Assembly: GCF_002160895.1 (NCBI RefSeq)
Contig: NZ_NFLL01000004.1
Location: forward strand, 1 to 64,000
Direction: 5' to 3'
DNA from: Faecalibacterium sp. An122
Lineage (GTDB): Bacteria > Bacillota > Clostridia > Oscillospirales > Ruminococcaceae
Length of the DNA stretch: 64,000 bases
The notes below the pieces were generated by a model that searched no databases, was not told the DNA's origin, and was given only the letters and a program-made list of their open reading frames with translations. The first letter of the stretch is position 1; each line of letters opens with the position of its first letter. Positions 16,122-25,444 of the stretch are shown here, piece after piece. The position numbers were made by a program, and so were the translations under genes.

Positions 16122-18638
16122 ATGCTGCTCAAACACTTCCAGTCTCTGGAAAAGACCGGGAACGGATACAAGATTCACGGCGACACGGCGGACATTCTGC
16201 TGGTGTTCATGACCGACGATATCATCCGGGTGCGGGTGTCCTTTGACCGCGCCTTCAAGGAGGAATCCTATACCCTGGTCACCACGGCGTGGCCCGACCG
16301 GATGGACGAGCTGCTCAAGGATGAGCGGGTCCGCATCACGGCCCTGGACGTCCCCTGTGAGGAGAGCGAAAAGACCCTGACCTTCCGCACCCGCACCCTG
16401 ACCCTGGTAATGAACAAGTGCCCCCTGTCCTTCCGGCTGTACACCGCCGAAGGTGAGCTGATCTACGCCGATTTGCGGGAGCGCGCCTTTGAGCGGGATC
16501 AGCTGGGCCGGCTGTCCCATTATTCCCGGATCGACGCCGCCCACGACCACTTCTACGGCTTTGGCGAAAAGACAGGACACCTGGACAAGAAGGGCCGCCG
16601 GATGCGGATGGCCCCCAAGGACGCCATCGGCCATGACCCTGAGATCGGGGACCCCATGTACAAGCACATTCCCTTCTATATCCGGGTCAGCGACCAGCAG
16701 CGCCACGCCCTGGGCCTGTTCTACCACAACTCCTATGACAGCGTCTTTGACATGGGCCAGGAGATTTCGGGCTATTGGGACCGGTACAGCTACTACCAGA
16801 CCGACGGCGGCGACATCGACCTGTTCTTCCTCAACGGCCCCGACATCCGCCAGGTGCTGGATCACTACACCCAGCTCACCGGCCGCCCGGCCCTGCCCAC
16901 CAAACAGTCCCTGGGCTACTGCGCCTCCACCATGTACTACGCCGAGCTGGAAAAGGACTGCGACCAGGAGATCTACAAGGTCATCGACAAGCACAAGAAG
17001 GAAGGCGTCCTGATCGACAACTTCTGGCTGGCGTCGGGCTACACCAGCGGGGAAGAGGACAATCTGCGGTATGTCTTCAACTGGAACTACAAGCGTTTCC
17101 CCGACCCGGCGGGCTTCTTTGCCCGGATGAACGAGATGGGGATCAATGTCATCCCCAACCTCAAGCCCGGCATCCTGAAAAATCACCCCTACATGCCTCT
17201 GTTTGAGAAGAACGGCGTCTTTGTCAAAACTCCCGACGGCGCCGGCGACTATTATGGCCGCTGGTGGGGCGGGGAAGGCCGCTTCTTCGACTTCACCGGC
17301 AAGGCCGGACGGGACACCTGGAAACAGCTGCTGAAGAAAAATGTCCTGGAGCTGGGGGCCAAGACGGTCTGGAACGACAACTGCGAGATGGACGGCGTGG
17401 AGGACCGCACCGCCCAGTGCGATTTTGAGGGCCAGAAGGGGACCATGGCCGAGCTCAAAATCCTTCATTCCAACCTGATGGCCTATGTGGGCAAGGAAGC
17501 TCTGGCCGAGGTTTACCCCGGCGAGCGCCCCTACATCATCAACCGGGCCGGCTTTGCGGGCATCCAGCGCTATGCCCAGGTGTGGGGCGGCGACAACCTC
17601 ACTGACTGGCGCACCGTCAAGTTCAATATCGCCACCATCCTGGGCATGGGCCTGTCGGGCTGCGCCAACATGGGCTGCGACATCGGCGGCTTCCATGGCC
17701 CCGCCCCCGAGGCGGAACTGCTGCTGCGGTGGATTCAGAGCGGCATCTTCCAGCCCCGCTTCTGCCTGAACTCGGCCAACGACGACAACACCGTCACCCA
17801 GCCCTGGATGTACGAGGAGAACAACGACTACATCCGCGCCGCCTACGCTCTGCGCTACCGGATGCTGCCCTATCTGTACTCCCTGATGTACCAGGCCAGC
17901 CAGACCGGCATGCCGGCCATGCGGCCCCTGTTCCTGGAGTTCCCCGACGACCCCGCCTGCTACAGCGACCAGAACCTGACCTTTATGTACGGCAGCAGCG
18001 TCCTGGTGGCCAACGTGGTGGAGAAGGGGGCCCGGACCCGCACCATCTACCTGCCCGCCGGCTGCACCTGGTACGACATGAACGACAACCTCCGGCCCTA
18101 TGCCGGCGGCCAGACCATCAAAGTGCCGGTGGACCTGGGCAGCATCCCCATGTTCCTGCGGGGCTCGGCGGTGTTCGTCACCAGCGAGGACGTGAAGCAC
18201 ATCCTCAGCGACACCCTGCGCCATCTGGACCTGCTGGTGGCCGCCGAGACCGACACCAGCTTTGTCCTGTACGACGACGACGGCCACACCCAGGATTATC
18301 AGAACGGGGTCTATTCCCGCACCGAAATCCAGGTCATGGCCGGGGAACAGACCGTCCTGTCCTTCCGCAAGGAGGGCAGCTACACCGATACCGTGGACAG
18401 CCTCACCATTCGCCTGGTCAGCAAGTCCAAGGGCGCCTACTGGGTGACGGTGGACGGCCAGCCGGTGCCCCGCACCATCGTGCGGGAGGTCTTCGACGAG
18501 TCTCCCTGCGCCTGGTATTACAATATGTCGGACCGGACCATCTGGGTCAAATATCCCAAGCCCGCCCACGACAACTACGACGTGGTCATCTCCACCGAGA
18601 AGTTCGACCTGGTGGGCATGGTCAAGGAAGAGGAGTAA
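16122..18638 (+). CDS. Glycoside hydrolase family 31 (alpha-glycosidase), second of a tandem pair
   Basis: An 838-residue paralogue of the preceding gene, similar along the whole length, with the same block order (FYGFGEK, YKHIPFYIR, GLFYHN, GGDIDLF). The nucleophile is Asp419 in VWNDNCE and the acid/base Asp491 in WGGDNLTDW. A small spaced RBS (AAAAGGAAG) precedes ATG. The two copies differ in the loop after the nucleophile (EYDSLLDK versus EMDGVEDR) and in WCGDN versus WGGDN, which may mean different linkages or substrates. A tandem duplication kept with both active sites intact argues for divided roles. Confidence 0.88.
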   Translation: MLLKHFQSLEKTGNGYKIHGDTADILLVFMTDDIIRVRVSFDRAFKEESYTLVTTAWPDRMDELLKDERVRITALDVPCEESEKTLTFRTRTLTLVMNKCPLSFRLYTAEGELIYADLRERAFERDQLGRLSHYSRIDAAHDHFYGFGEKTGHLDKKGRRMRMAPKDAIGHDPEIGDPMYKHIPFYIRVSDQQRHALGLFYHNSYDSVFDMGQEISGYWDRYSYYQTDGGDIDLFFLNGPDIRQVLDHYTQLTGRPALPTKQSLGYCASTMYYAELEKDCDQEIYKVIDKHKKEGVLIDNFWLASGYTSGEEDNLRYVFNWNYKRFPDPAGFFARMNEMGINVIPNLKPGILKNHPYMPLFEKNGVFVKTPDGAGDYYGRWWGGEGRFFDFTGKAGRDTWKQLLKKNVLELGAKTVWNDNCEMDGVEDRTAQCDFEGQKGTMAELKILHSNLMAYVGKEALAEVYPGERPYIINRAGFAGIQRYAQVWGGDNLTDWRTVKFNIATILGMGLSGCANMGCDIGGFHGPAPEAELLLRWIQSGIFQPRFCLNSANDDNTVTQPWMYEENNDYIRAAYALRYRMLPYLYSLMYQASQTGMPAMRPLFLEFPDDPACYSDQNLTFMYGSSVLVANVVEKGARTRTIYLPAGCTWYDMNDNLRPYAGGQTIKVPVDLGSIPMFLRGSAVFVTSEDVKHILSDTLRHLDLLVAAETDTSFVLYDDDGHTQDYQNGVYSRTEIQVMAGEQTVLSFRKEGSYTDTVDSLTIRLVSKSKGAYWVTVDGQPVPRTIVREVFDESPCAWYYNMSDRTIWVKYPKPAHDNYDVVISTEKFDLVGMVKEEE

Positions 18639-18679
18639 ACCCCCTTTTTCCTGAGCATTCCTGCGCCATTCCCTCCCGC

Positions 18680-18727
18680 AGCGCCCGGACGCACCCCTCC
18701 TGCCTTGGGGACGTCCGGGCGCTTTTG
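18680..18727 (+). terminator. Terminator of the GH31 pair
   Basis: Perfect 12-bp stem AGCGCCCGGACG / CGTCCGGGCGCT (18680-18691 and 18712-18723) followed by TTTT. Confidence 0.9.
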
Positions 18728-18780
18728 CGCGCCGGAACGCCGGCCGCTTCAAACGCCCCGGGCAGTGTAAAAGAAAAAAA

Positions 18781-18796
18781 CGAAACAATACGAAAC
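18781..18796 (+). promoter_or_regulatory. Candidate regulator site, CGAAACAATACGAAAC
   Basis: Two direct CGAAAC half-sites 10 bp apart (one helical turn), just upstream of the -35 of the third GH31 gene. The same 16-mer with one base changed lies in the malE promoter region at 34881-34896 on the minus strand, next to a LacI-family gene. Confidence 0.6.
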
Positions 18797-18802
18797 TTTG
18801 TC

Positions 18803-18831
18803 TTGGAACGGCGGCTGCAATCTGCTATAAT
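18803..18831 (+). promoter_or_regulatory. Promoter of the third GH31 gene
   Basis: TTGGAA (18803-18808), 17 bp, TATAAT (18826-18831) with an extended-10 TG at 18823-18824. The gene starts about 30-60 bp downstream. Confidence 0.75.
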
Positions 18832-18862
18832 AGGGCCGCAGACCAAAAAGAGGGCCTGATGG

Positions 18863-21277
18863 ATGAAGGATAAGGAAAGGATGCTGCCTATGGAAACGAC
18901 CCAGATCAAGAGCCGTCCCATCTGCCGCCGGGAAGCGGTGGTGCAGGGGGACAAATACCGGTTCAGCCTGCTGACGCCGCGGCTGTTCCGACTGGAGTAC
19001 AATGAGGCGGGGATCTTTGAGGACCGCCCCACCCAGTGCGTGATGAACCGGGAGTTCCCGGTGCCCGCCTTTGAGGTGTATGAGACCGAACACTCCCTCA
19101 AAATCGTCACCGAAGGGGTGGAGCTGCTGTACGACAAACAGGCCTTTTCCCCCAGCGGCCTGTCCCTGACGGTCAAGGCCAGCAAGGACGCCCACAACGC
19201 CGTCTGGCATTACGGCGAGCCGGTGGAGGACCTGGGCGGCACCGCCCGCACCCTGGACGGGGCGGACGGCGCGGTGGAGCTGGACCACGGCGTGGTGTCC
19301 CGGGGACGGTATGGCGTATTGGACGACAGCCATTCCCTGGTGATCCGGGAGGACGGCTGGGTGGAGACCCGGAAAGGGGAGACGGTAGACCTGTACTTCT
19401 TCGGGTACGGCCACGACTACCAGGGCTGCCTGCGGGACTTTTACCGCCTGACGGGGGATACCCCCATGCTGCCCCGGTTCGCCCTGGGCAACTGGTGGAG
19501 CCGCTACCACCGCTACACCGACCAGGAGTATAAGGAACTGGTCCAGCGGTTTGAGAAGGAACAGGTGCCCTTCTCGGTGTCGGTCATCGACATGGACTGG
19601 CACCTGGTGAACGTGGACCCCAAGTACGGCAGCGGCTGGACCGGCTACACCTGGAACAAAGAGCTGTTTCCCGACCCGCCGGCCTTCATGGACTGGCTGC
19701 ACCAGCACAACCTGCGGGTGACGCTGAACGTTCACCCGGCGGACGGCGTCCGTGCCTTTGAGGAGGCCTACCGGCCCATGGCCGAGGCGCTGGGCCGGGA
19801 CTGGCGCACCGGCGAGACCATCGAGTTCGACATCGCCGACCCCAAATTCCTGAAAGCCTATTTTGAGTGCCTCCACCACCCCCAGGAAAAGGACGGGGTG
19901 GACTTCTGGTGGCTGGACTGGCAGCAGGGCACCCGCACCAAAATCCCCGGTCTGGACCCCCTGTGGATGCTGAACCACTACCACTATCTGGACAGCATGC
20001 GGGACGGCAAGCGGGGGATGACCTTCTCCCGCTACGCCGGCGTGGGCAGCCACCGGTACCCGGTGGGCTTCTCGGGGGATACCATCATCACCTGGGAATC
20101 GCTGGACTTCCAGCCCTATTTCACCGCCAACGCCAGCAATGTGGGCTATGGCTGGTGGAGCCACGACATCGGCGGCCATATGATGGGCTACAAGGACGAT
20201 GAACTGTCCACCCGCTGGGTCCAGCTGGGTGTCTTTTCGCCCATCATGCGGCTGCACAGCTCCAACAGCCGCTTCACCGGCAAGGAACCCTGGAACTACA
20301 ACCTGATTTCCGAGACGGTGATGAAGAAATACCTGCGCCTGCGCCATCAGCTGGTGCCCTATCTCTACACCATGAACCGGCTGGCCAGCCAGGAGGGCCA
20401 GCCGCTGGTGCGGCCCATGTACTACCTGGAGCCGGAACAGCCCGAGGCCTACGAGGTGCCTAACGAGTACTATTTCGGCACCCAGCTCATCGCCTGCCCC
20501 ATCACCCGGCCCATGGACAAAAAGGCCGGGGCCGCCTCCTTCGAGGCGTGGCTGCCGGCGGGCAAGTGGTTCGACCTGTTCAACGGCCGGGTCTACGACG
20601 GCGGCCGGAAACTGATCCTCTGGCGGGGCATCGAGGACATCCCGGTGCTGGCCAGGGCGGGCGGCATCCTGCCCATGGCCGCCCTGGAACCCTACAGCAA
20701 CCGCATCGACAACCCCGAGGTCATGGTGGTCAAGGTGTTCCCGGGCAGCGACGGAGCCTTTGACCTGTACGAGGATGACGGCGTCAGCCTGGACCCGGCT
20801 CCCACCGCCGCTATCACCCATATGACCTGGGACTGCATGAAAGAAGGCTGCTTCACCATCGCCCCGGTGGAGGGCAATCCTGCCACCGTCCCCGCCCGGC
20901 GGACCTACACCCTGGAATTCCGGGGCGTGGCCGACCAGCCGGTGGAGGTGCTGGTGAACGGCCAGCCGGCGGAGGCAGTGTGCAGCTATCAGGAGGACAC
21001 CCACACTCTGACGGTGCAGGCCCCCGCCATCACCCCCGCCGACCGGCTGGAGGTGCGGTTCGGCCATCCGGTGGCGGTGCGGTCCAATGACCTGCTGCAG
21101 GAGACCTTCCAGCTGCTGTACAAGGCCGAGATGGAGTACAACCTGAAAGAGCGGATCTACGGCTACCTGCAGAGCGGCATGAATGCCGCCGAACTGCTGG
21201 GCGTCCTCCAGACCATGGATCTGACCGACGCCGTCCGCGGGATGCTGTCGGAAGTGCTGCTGGCGGAAACCCGCTGA
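18863..21277 (+). CDS. Glycoside hydrolase family 31 (alpha-glucosidase-like)
   Basis: An 804-residue GH31 enzyme of a different branch from the pair before it. Its nucleophile is Asp352 in DFWWLDWQQG and acid/base Asp406 in GFSGDTIITWESL; SHDIGGHMMG and LHSSNSRFTGKEPWNY follow. No signal peptide, so cytoplasmic. The last 70 residues, after the beta domains, form an extra helical region (LLYKAEMEYNLKERIYGYL...). ATG 18863, 18881 and 18890 are all in frame; 18890 has the best RBS (AAGGAAAGG 9 bp upstream), which would give 795 residues. A promoter element shared with malE suggests it works on maltodextrin-type glucans. Confidence 0.85.
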   Translation: MKDKERMLPMETTQIKSRPICRREAVVQGDKYRFSLLTPRLFRLEYNEAGIFEDRPTQCVMNREFPVPAFEVYETEHSLKIVTEGVELLYDKQAFSPSGLSLTVKASKDAHNAVWHYGEPVEDLGGTARTLDGADGAVELDHGVVSRGRYGVLDDSHSLVIREDGWVETRKGETVDLYFFGYGHDYQGCLRDFYRLTGDTPMLPRFALGNWWSRYHRYTDQEYKELVQRFEKEQVPFSVSVIDMDWHLVNVDPKYGSGWTGYTWNKELFPDPPAFMDWLHQHNLRVTLNVHPADGVRAFEEAYRPMAEALGRDWRTGETIEFDIADPKFLKAYFECLHHPQEKDGVDFWWLDWQQGTRTKIPGLDPLWMLNHYHYLDSMRDGKRGMTFSRYAGVGSHRYPVGFSGDTIITWESLDFQPYFTANASNVGYGWWSHDIGGHMMGYKDDELSTRWVQLGVFSPIMRLHSSNSRFTGKEPWNYNLISETVMKKYLRLRHQLVPYLYTMNRLASQEGQPLVRPMYYLEPEQPEAYEVPNEYYFGTQLIACPITRPMDKKAGAASFEAWLPAGKWFDLFNGRVYDGGRKLILWRGIEDIPVLARAGGILPMAALEPYSNRIDNPEVMVVKVFPGSDGAFDLYEDDGVSLDPAPTAAITHMTWDCMKEGCFTIAPVEGNPATVPARRTYTLEFRGVADQPVEVLVNGQPAEAVCSYQEDTHTLTVQAPAITPADRLEVRFGHPVAVRSNDLLQETFQLLYKAEMEYNLKERIYGYLQSGMNAAELLGVLQTMDLTDAVRGMLSEVLLAETR

Positions 21278-21294
21278 GCGATATCCACATAAAG

Positions 21295-21338
21295 AAAGCC
21301 GGAAGGCTGCGGATTCATTCCGCGCCTTCCGGCTTTTT
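21295..21338. terminator. Terminator between GH31 and the convergent glgP
   Basis: Stem AAAGCCGGAAGGC / GCCTTCCGGCTTT (21295-21307, 21324-21336), with T-runs on both strands' exits, placed between two convergent genes. Probably works both ways. Confidence 0.88.
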
Positions 21339-21369
21339 ATTGTGTGTGGGGCGGCCTGCCCGGGGCTGG

Positions 21370-23727
21370 TTATTCGTCCTTCTCAGGGGCGGCGGGCGTT
21401 TCGGGGGCCTCCGCGGCCTCTGGGGCGGCCTCAGCCTTTGCGGGAGCTTCCGGGGCGGCGGCTGGGCACAGATGCCAGATGTCGGCGTCGTACTGGGCGA
21501 TGGTGCGGTCGGAGGAGAAATATCCCGACTTGGCAATGTTCACCAGCATCTTTTTGGCCCAGGCGGTGCGGTCCTCGTAGGCGGCCAGCGCACGCTCCTT
21601 GGCGGCGATGTAGCTCTCCAGATCCAGCAGGGCCATGAACCAGTCCTTGTACTTCAGGTCGTTCCACAGGGGCCACAGCAGGTTGGGGTCACCCAGCGAG
21701 AGCATCTGGGGCGTCAGCAAGAAGTCCACCAGATATTCCAGGTTGGGCCGGTGGTAGTAGTCCAGAGACCGGTAGGCATTGCGGGCGTAGAGGTCGATGA
21801 CCTGGTCGCTGGATGCGCCGAAGGTGAAAATGTTGTCCGGGCCCACCAGATCGGCGATTTCCACGTTGGCGCCGTCCATGGTGCCCAGCGTCACTGCGCC
21901 GTTGGCCATGAACTTCATGTTGCTGGTGCCGCTGGCCTCCTTGGAGGCCAGGGAGATCTGTTCCGACAGGTCGCAGGCGGGGATCAGGGCCTCGGCCCAG
22001 CTGACGTTGTAGTTCTCCACCATCACCACATGGAGCCAGGGCCGGACGTCGGGGTCCGATTCGGTCAAAGCCTGCAGGCAGAGGATCAGGTGGATGATGT
22101 TCTTGGCCATGGTGTAGGCCGGGGCCGCCTTGGCCCCGAACAGGACGGTGATGGGCCGGGCCGGACGACGGCCCGACTTAATCTCACAGTATTTGTAGAT
22201 GACCCACAGGGCGTTCATCTGCTGGCGCTTGTACTCGTGGAGACGCTTGACCTGGATGTCAAAGATGGAGTTGGGGTCGATCTCCACCCCCTGGCGCTGC
22301 CGCAGCAGGGCCTGGAATTTCCGCTTGTTGTGCTGCTTGACCTCCAGCAGGGCGCTGAGGCTGTCGGCGTCGCCGGCGTAGTCCAGCAGCTTTTCCAGCT
22401 GGGCGGCGTCACGGGTCCATCCGTCGCCGATCCGCTGGGTGATCCACCGGGCCAGGGCCGGGTCGCAGGCTTCCAGCCACCGGCGGAAGGTCACGCCGTT
22501 GGTCTTGTTGTTGAACTTCTCAGGGTACAGGTCGTAGAAGGGTTTCAGTTCGCTGTTTTTGAGGATTTCGGTGTGGAGGGCCGCCACGCCGTTCACCGAG
22601 TGGCCGTAATGGATGTCCATATGGGCCATGTGCACCCGGCCCCAGGGGTCCAGGATGGACACCCGGTCGTCGCCGCTGCGCTGGCGGGCCCGGCGGTCCA
22701 GCTCCTCAATGATGGGCACCAGCTGGGGCGCCACCGTCCGGATGTAGTCCAGAGGCCACTTTTCCAGCGCCTCGGCCAGAATGGTGTGGTTGGTGTAGGC
22801 GCAGGTCTGTTCCACCTGGGCCAGGGCCTGGTCGAAGGTCAGGCCCAGACCGGTCAGCAGGCGGATCAGCTCGGGAATCACCATGGAGGGGTGGGTGTCG
22901 TTGATCTGGATGGCCACATGGTCGCTGAGGGTTTCGGGCCCGAAGCCCCGGCCGGCCAGTTCTTCCAGAATCAGCTGGGCCCCCGCCGACACCATGAAGT
23001 ACTGCTGATACACCCGCAGCAGCTGGCCCTCGTAGTCGCTGTCGTCGGGGTAGAGGAAGGAGGTCAGGCAGTGGGGGATGTCCCGCTTGTCAAACCGAAT
23101 GCCGTCGGCAGGGGGCTGGGCGGGGTCGGATACGTCAAACAGGTGAAGCCGGTTGGCAATGCCGCTGTGGGCGCCGGGCACCAGAATGTCGTAGAGATTG
23201 GCCGTCAGCTCAAAGCCCCCGAAGGGAACGGTGAAGGTCTTGCCGGTGGAAATCAGCCAGCTCTCGGGCTGAATCCAGGGGTCGGGCTGTTCCTGCTGCC
23301 TGCGGTCGGTGAACTTCTGATGGAACAGGCCGTAGTGATAGTTCAGGCCCACGCCGTCCCCGGGCAGGCCCAGGGCCGCAATGGAATCCAGAAAACAGGC
23401 GGCCAGACGGCCCAGTCCGCCGTTGCCCAGCGAGGGCTCGGGCTCGTATTCCTCCAAAGCCGCCAGCGAGCGGCCCATCTCGTCCAGCAGGGTGCGGACC
23501 GGCTCGAACAGGCCCAGGGCCAGCAGGTTGTTGCTGAGCAGCTTGCCCAGCAGAAACTCGGCTGAGAAGTAGTAGAGCTTGCGCCCGGTGTCGGGGGCCG
23601 GCAGGGCGGCGGCCCGCTCCTGGGTCAGGGCCAGCAGGGCCTGATAGAGCTGGGCATCGGTGCAGTCCGCAGGCGGACAGCCAAAGCGCTCCTGGGTGAT
23701 GGCGGACAGCTGTTGTTTGAGTTCCAT
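21370..23727 (-). CDS. glgP: Glycogen/maltodextrin phosphorylase (GT35)
   Basis: A cytoplasmic enzyme that releases glucose-1-phosphate from the non-reducing ends of alpha-1,4-glucans. The 785-residue protein has the GT35 landmarks: [13 protein letters not shown] near residue 52, [19 protein letters not shown] near 97, [12 protein letters not shown] near 269, [13 protein letters not shown] near 406, and the PLP-lysine region [15 protein letters not shown] near 643. The C-terminus has an added Ala/Pro/Glu-rich tail of about 35 residues, probably disordered. It is the last gene of the mal operon and works with the debranching enzyme two genes upstream. Confidence 0.95.
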   Translation of the reverse strand: MELKQQLSAITQERFGCPPADCTDAQLYQALLALTQERAAALPAPDTGRKLYYFSAEFLLGKLLSNNLLALGLFEPVRTLLDEMGRSLAALEEYEPEPSLGNGGLGRLAACFLDSIAALGLPGDGVGLNYHYGLFHQKFTDRRQQEQPDPWIQPESWLISTGKTFTVPFGGFELTANLYDILVPGAHSGIANRLHLFDVSDPAQPPADGIRFDKRDIPHCLTSFLYPDDSDYEGQLLRVYQQYFMVSAGAQLILEELAGRGFGPETLSDHVAIQINDTHPSMVIPELIRLLTGLGLTFDQALAQVEQTCAYTNHTILAEALEKWPLDYIRTVAPQLVPIIEELDRRARQRSGDDRVSILDPWGRVHMAHMDIHYGHSVNGVAALHTEILKNSELKPFYDLYPEKFNNKTNGVTFRRWLEACDPALARWITQRIGDGWTRDAAQLEKLLDYAGDADSLSALLEVKQHNKRKFQALLRQRQGVEIDPNSIFDIQVKRLHEYKRQQMNALWVIYKYCEIKSGRRPARPITVLFGAKAAPAYTMAKNIIHLILCLQALTESDPDVRPWLHVVMVENYNVSWAEALIPACDLSEQISLASKEASGTSNMKFMANGAVTLGTMDGANVEIADLVGPDNIFTFGASSDQVIDLYARNAYRSLDYYHRPNLEYLVDFLLTPQMLSLGDPNLLWPLWNDLKYKDWFMALLDLESYIAAKERALAAYEDRTAWAKKMLVNIAKSGYFSSDRTIAQYDADIWHLCPAAAPEAPAKAEAAPEAAEAPETPAAPEKDE

Positions 23728-23785
23728 GGGAAACCCCTCCTTTTCTGTGACAAAACAGAGTATGGATCAACCAAACAAGTTAGAC

Positions 23786-25408
23786 TTACAGGCTGCGCAG
23801 CCAGAGGACGGCCTCCCAGGGGCGCAGGACCCCATCCTGGGGCGCGCCCTGGGTGGCCAGCAGCGGGGTGCAGCCCCGGAAGGCCTCGGGCAGGTCAAAG
23901 GCGGCCTGCTGGCCGCTGAGGTTGACAGCGGCCAGCAGTTCCTGGCCGGCCCCCCGGCGCAGGTAGGCAAAGACCTGCTTGTCCTCGGGGCACAGCAGGG
24001 TGAAATCTCCCTCCACAAAGACCGGATGCTCCTTGCGCAGGGCAATCAGCTTCTGGTAGGTGTAAAAGACCGAGTCGGGGTCGGCCAGAGCGGCCTCGGC
24101 GTTGATCTCGGTGTGGTTGGGATTGAGCTTCATCCAGGGGGTGCCGGTGGTGAATCCGGCGTTGGGCCCGGCGGTCCACTGCATGGGGGTGCGGGCGTTG
24201 TCCCGCATCATCCGGTGGATGTGGGCCATGGCCAGCTCCTCCGGCTCGCCCTTGGCGATCAGCTCGTGGTAGGCGTTGATGCTCTCCAGGTCTCGCAGGT
24301 CTTCCAGGGGGAAGTCCACGTTGGTCATCCCCAGCTCCTCGCCCTGGTAGATGTAGGGCGTGCCCTGCAGGCCGTGGAGGGCCACCGCCAGGGCCTTGGC
24401 CGAGTCCACCCGATGGGCGCCGTCGTCGCCCCAGCGGCTGACGATCCGGGGCAGGTCGTGGTTGTTCCAGAAAAGGCTGTTCCAGCCGCAGCCGTGGAGG
24501 CCCTTCTGCCAACGGGCAATGCTCTCCTTGAGCTGGGGCAGGGAGAAGTCTTTGGGCTCCCACTTGTTGCCGGTGTGGTCCAGCACCATCTGCTCAAACT
24601 GGAACACCATGCTGAACACGGTGCCGTCGGGGGCACTGTACTGGCGGGCCCGGTCGAGGTTGGCGCCCCAGGCCTCGCCCACCGTCACCAGGTTGGCTCC
24701 GCCCCAGGTCTCCCGGTTCAGTTCCCGCAGAAACTCCATCAGATGGGGGCCGTTGGCGGTGATTTTGCGGTCGGGCTCCTTGGCCACCTGGTCGATGACG
24801 TCCAGGCGGAAGCCCTCCACCCCTTCCTCCATCCAGAACCGGATCATCCGGTACAGTTCCTGCCGGACGGCGGGGTTAAACCAGTTCAGGTCGGGCTGCT
24901 GGGGGGCGAACTGATGGAAGTAATACTGTCCCACCGCCGGCACATAGGTCCAGGCCGGCCCGCCGAAGGCGGCCCGCATGTCGTTGGGCAGGACTCCCGG
25001 CTCGCCGTCCCGCCAGACGTAGTAGTCGTGGCAGGGGTTGTCCCGGCTCTGGCAGGCCGCCTGGAACCAGCGGTGCTGGTCGCTGGTGTGGTTCAGCACC
25101 AGGTCCAGCAGAATGCCGATGCCCCGGGCCTTGGCCTCCCGGATCAGGGTGCGCATATCGTCCAGGCTGCCGAACATGGGGTCGATGGCCTGATAGTCGG
25201 CCACGTCATAGCCGTTGTCGGCCTGGGGGGAGGCGAACACCGGGCACAGCCACAGGGCGTCCACACCCAGTTTCTGGAGATAGTCCAGCCGGGAGAGGAT
25301 GCCGGGCAGGTCGCCGATGCCGTCCCCGTTGGAGTCCTGAAAGCTCTTGGGATAAATCTGGTAGATGACAGCTTGTTTCCACCAGTCTTTTTTGCTGAAA
25401 TCCATCAT
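23786..25408 (-). CDS. Alpha-glucosidase / oligo-1,6-glucosidase (GH13)
   Basis: A 540-residue cytoplasmic GH13 enzyme of the oligo-1,6-glucosidase/dextran glucosidase type. It opens with WWKQAVIYQIYPKSFQDSNGDGIGDLPGI, has the nucleophile in GFRLDVID, the acid/base Glu in TVGEAWG and the transition-state Asp in NNHDLPR. The QPDLNW motif between domains is typical of alpha-1,6 and alpha-1,4 exo-glucosidases. AAGGAGG lies 8-9 bp before the ATG. It would trim short malto- or isomalto-oligosaccharides to glucose. Confidence 0.92.
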   Translation of the reverse strand: MMDFSKKDWWKQAVIYQIYPKSFQDSNGDGIGDLPGILSRLDYLQKLGVDALWLCPVFASPQADNGYDVADYQAIDPMFGSLDDMRTLIREAKARGIGILLDLVLNHTSDQHRWFQAACQSRDNPCHDYYVWRDGEPGVLPNDMRAAFGGPAWTYVPAVGQYYFHQFAPQQPDLNWFNPAVRQELYRMIRFWMEEGVEGFRLDVIDQVAKEPDRKITANGPHLMEFLRELNRETWGGANLVTVGEAWGANLDRARQYSAPDGTVFSMVFQFEQMVLDHTGNKWEPKDFSLPQLKESIARWQKGLHGCGWNSLFWNNHDLPRIVSRWGDDGAHRVDSAKALAVALHGLQGTPYIYQGEELGMTNVDFPLEDLRDLESINAYHELIAKGEPEELAMAHIHRMMRDNARTPMQWTAGPNAGFTTGTPWMKLNPNHTEINAEAALADPDSVFYTYQKLIALRKEHPVFVEGDFTLLCPEDKQVFAYLRRGAGQELLAAVNLSGQQAAFDLPEAFRGCTPLLATQGAPQDGVLRPWEAVLWLRSL

Positions 25409-25444
25409 AGGGAAAAACCTCCTTGTTGTGGATGGGATGGGCGC

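Noticed and set aside
13563-18788. Very long open frame on the minus strand across both GH31 genes
   Set aside because: 1741 codons but antisense to two well-supported GH31 genes, with biased low-complexity composition. A result of high G+C, not a gene.
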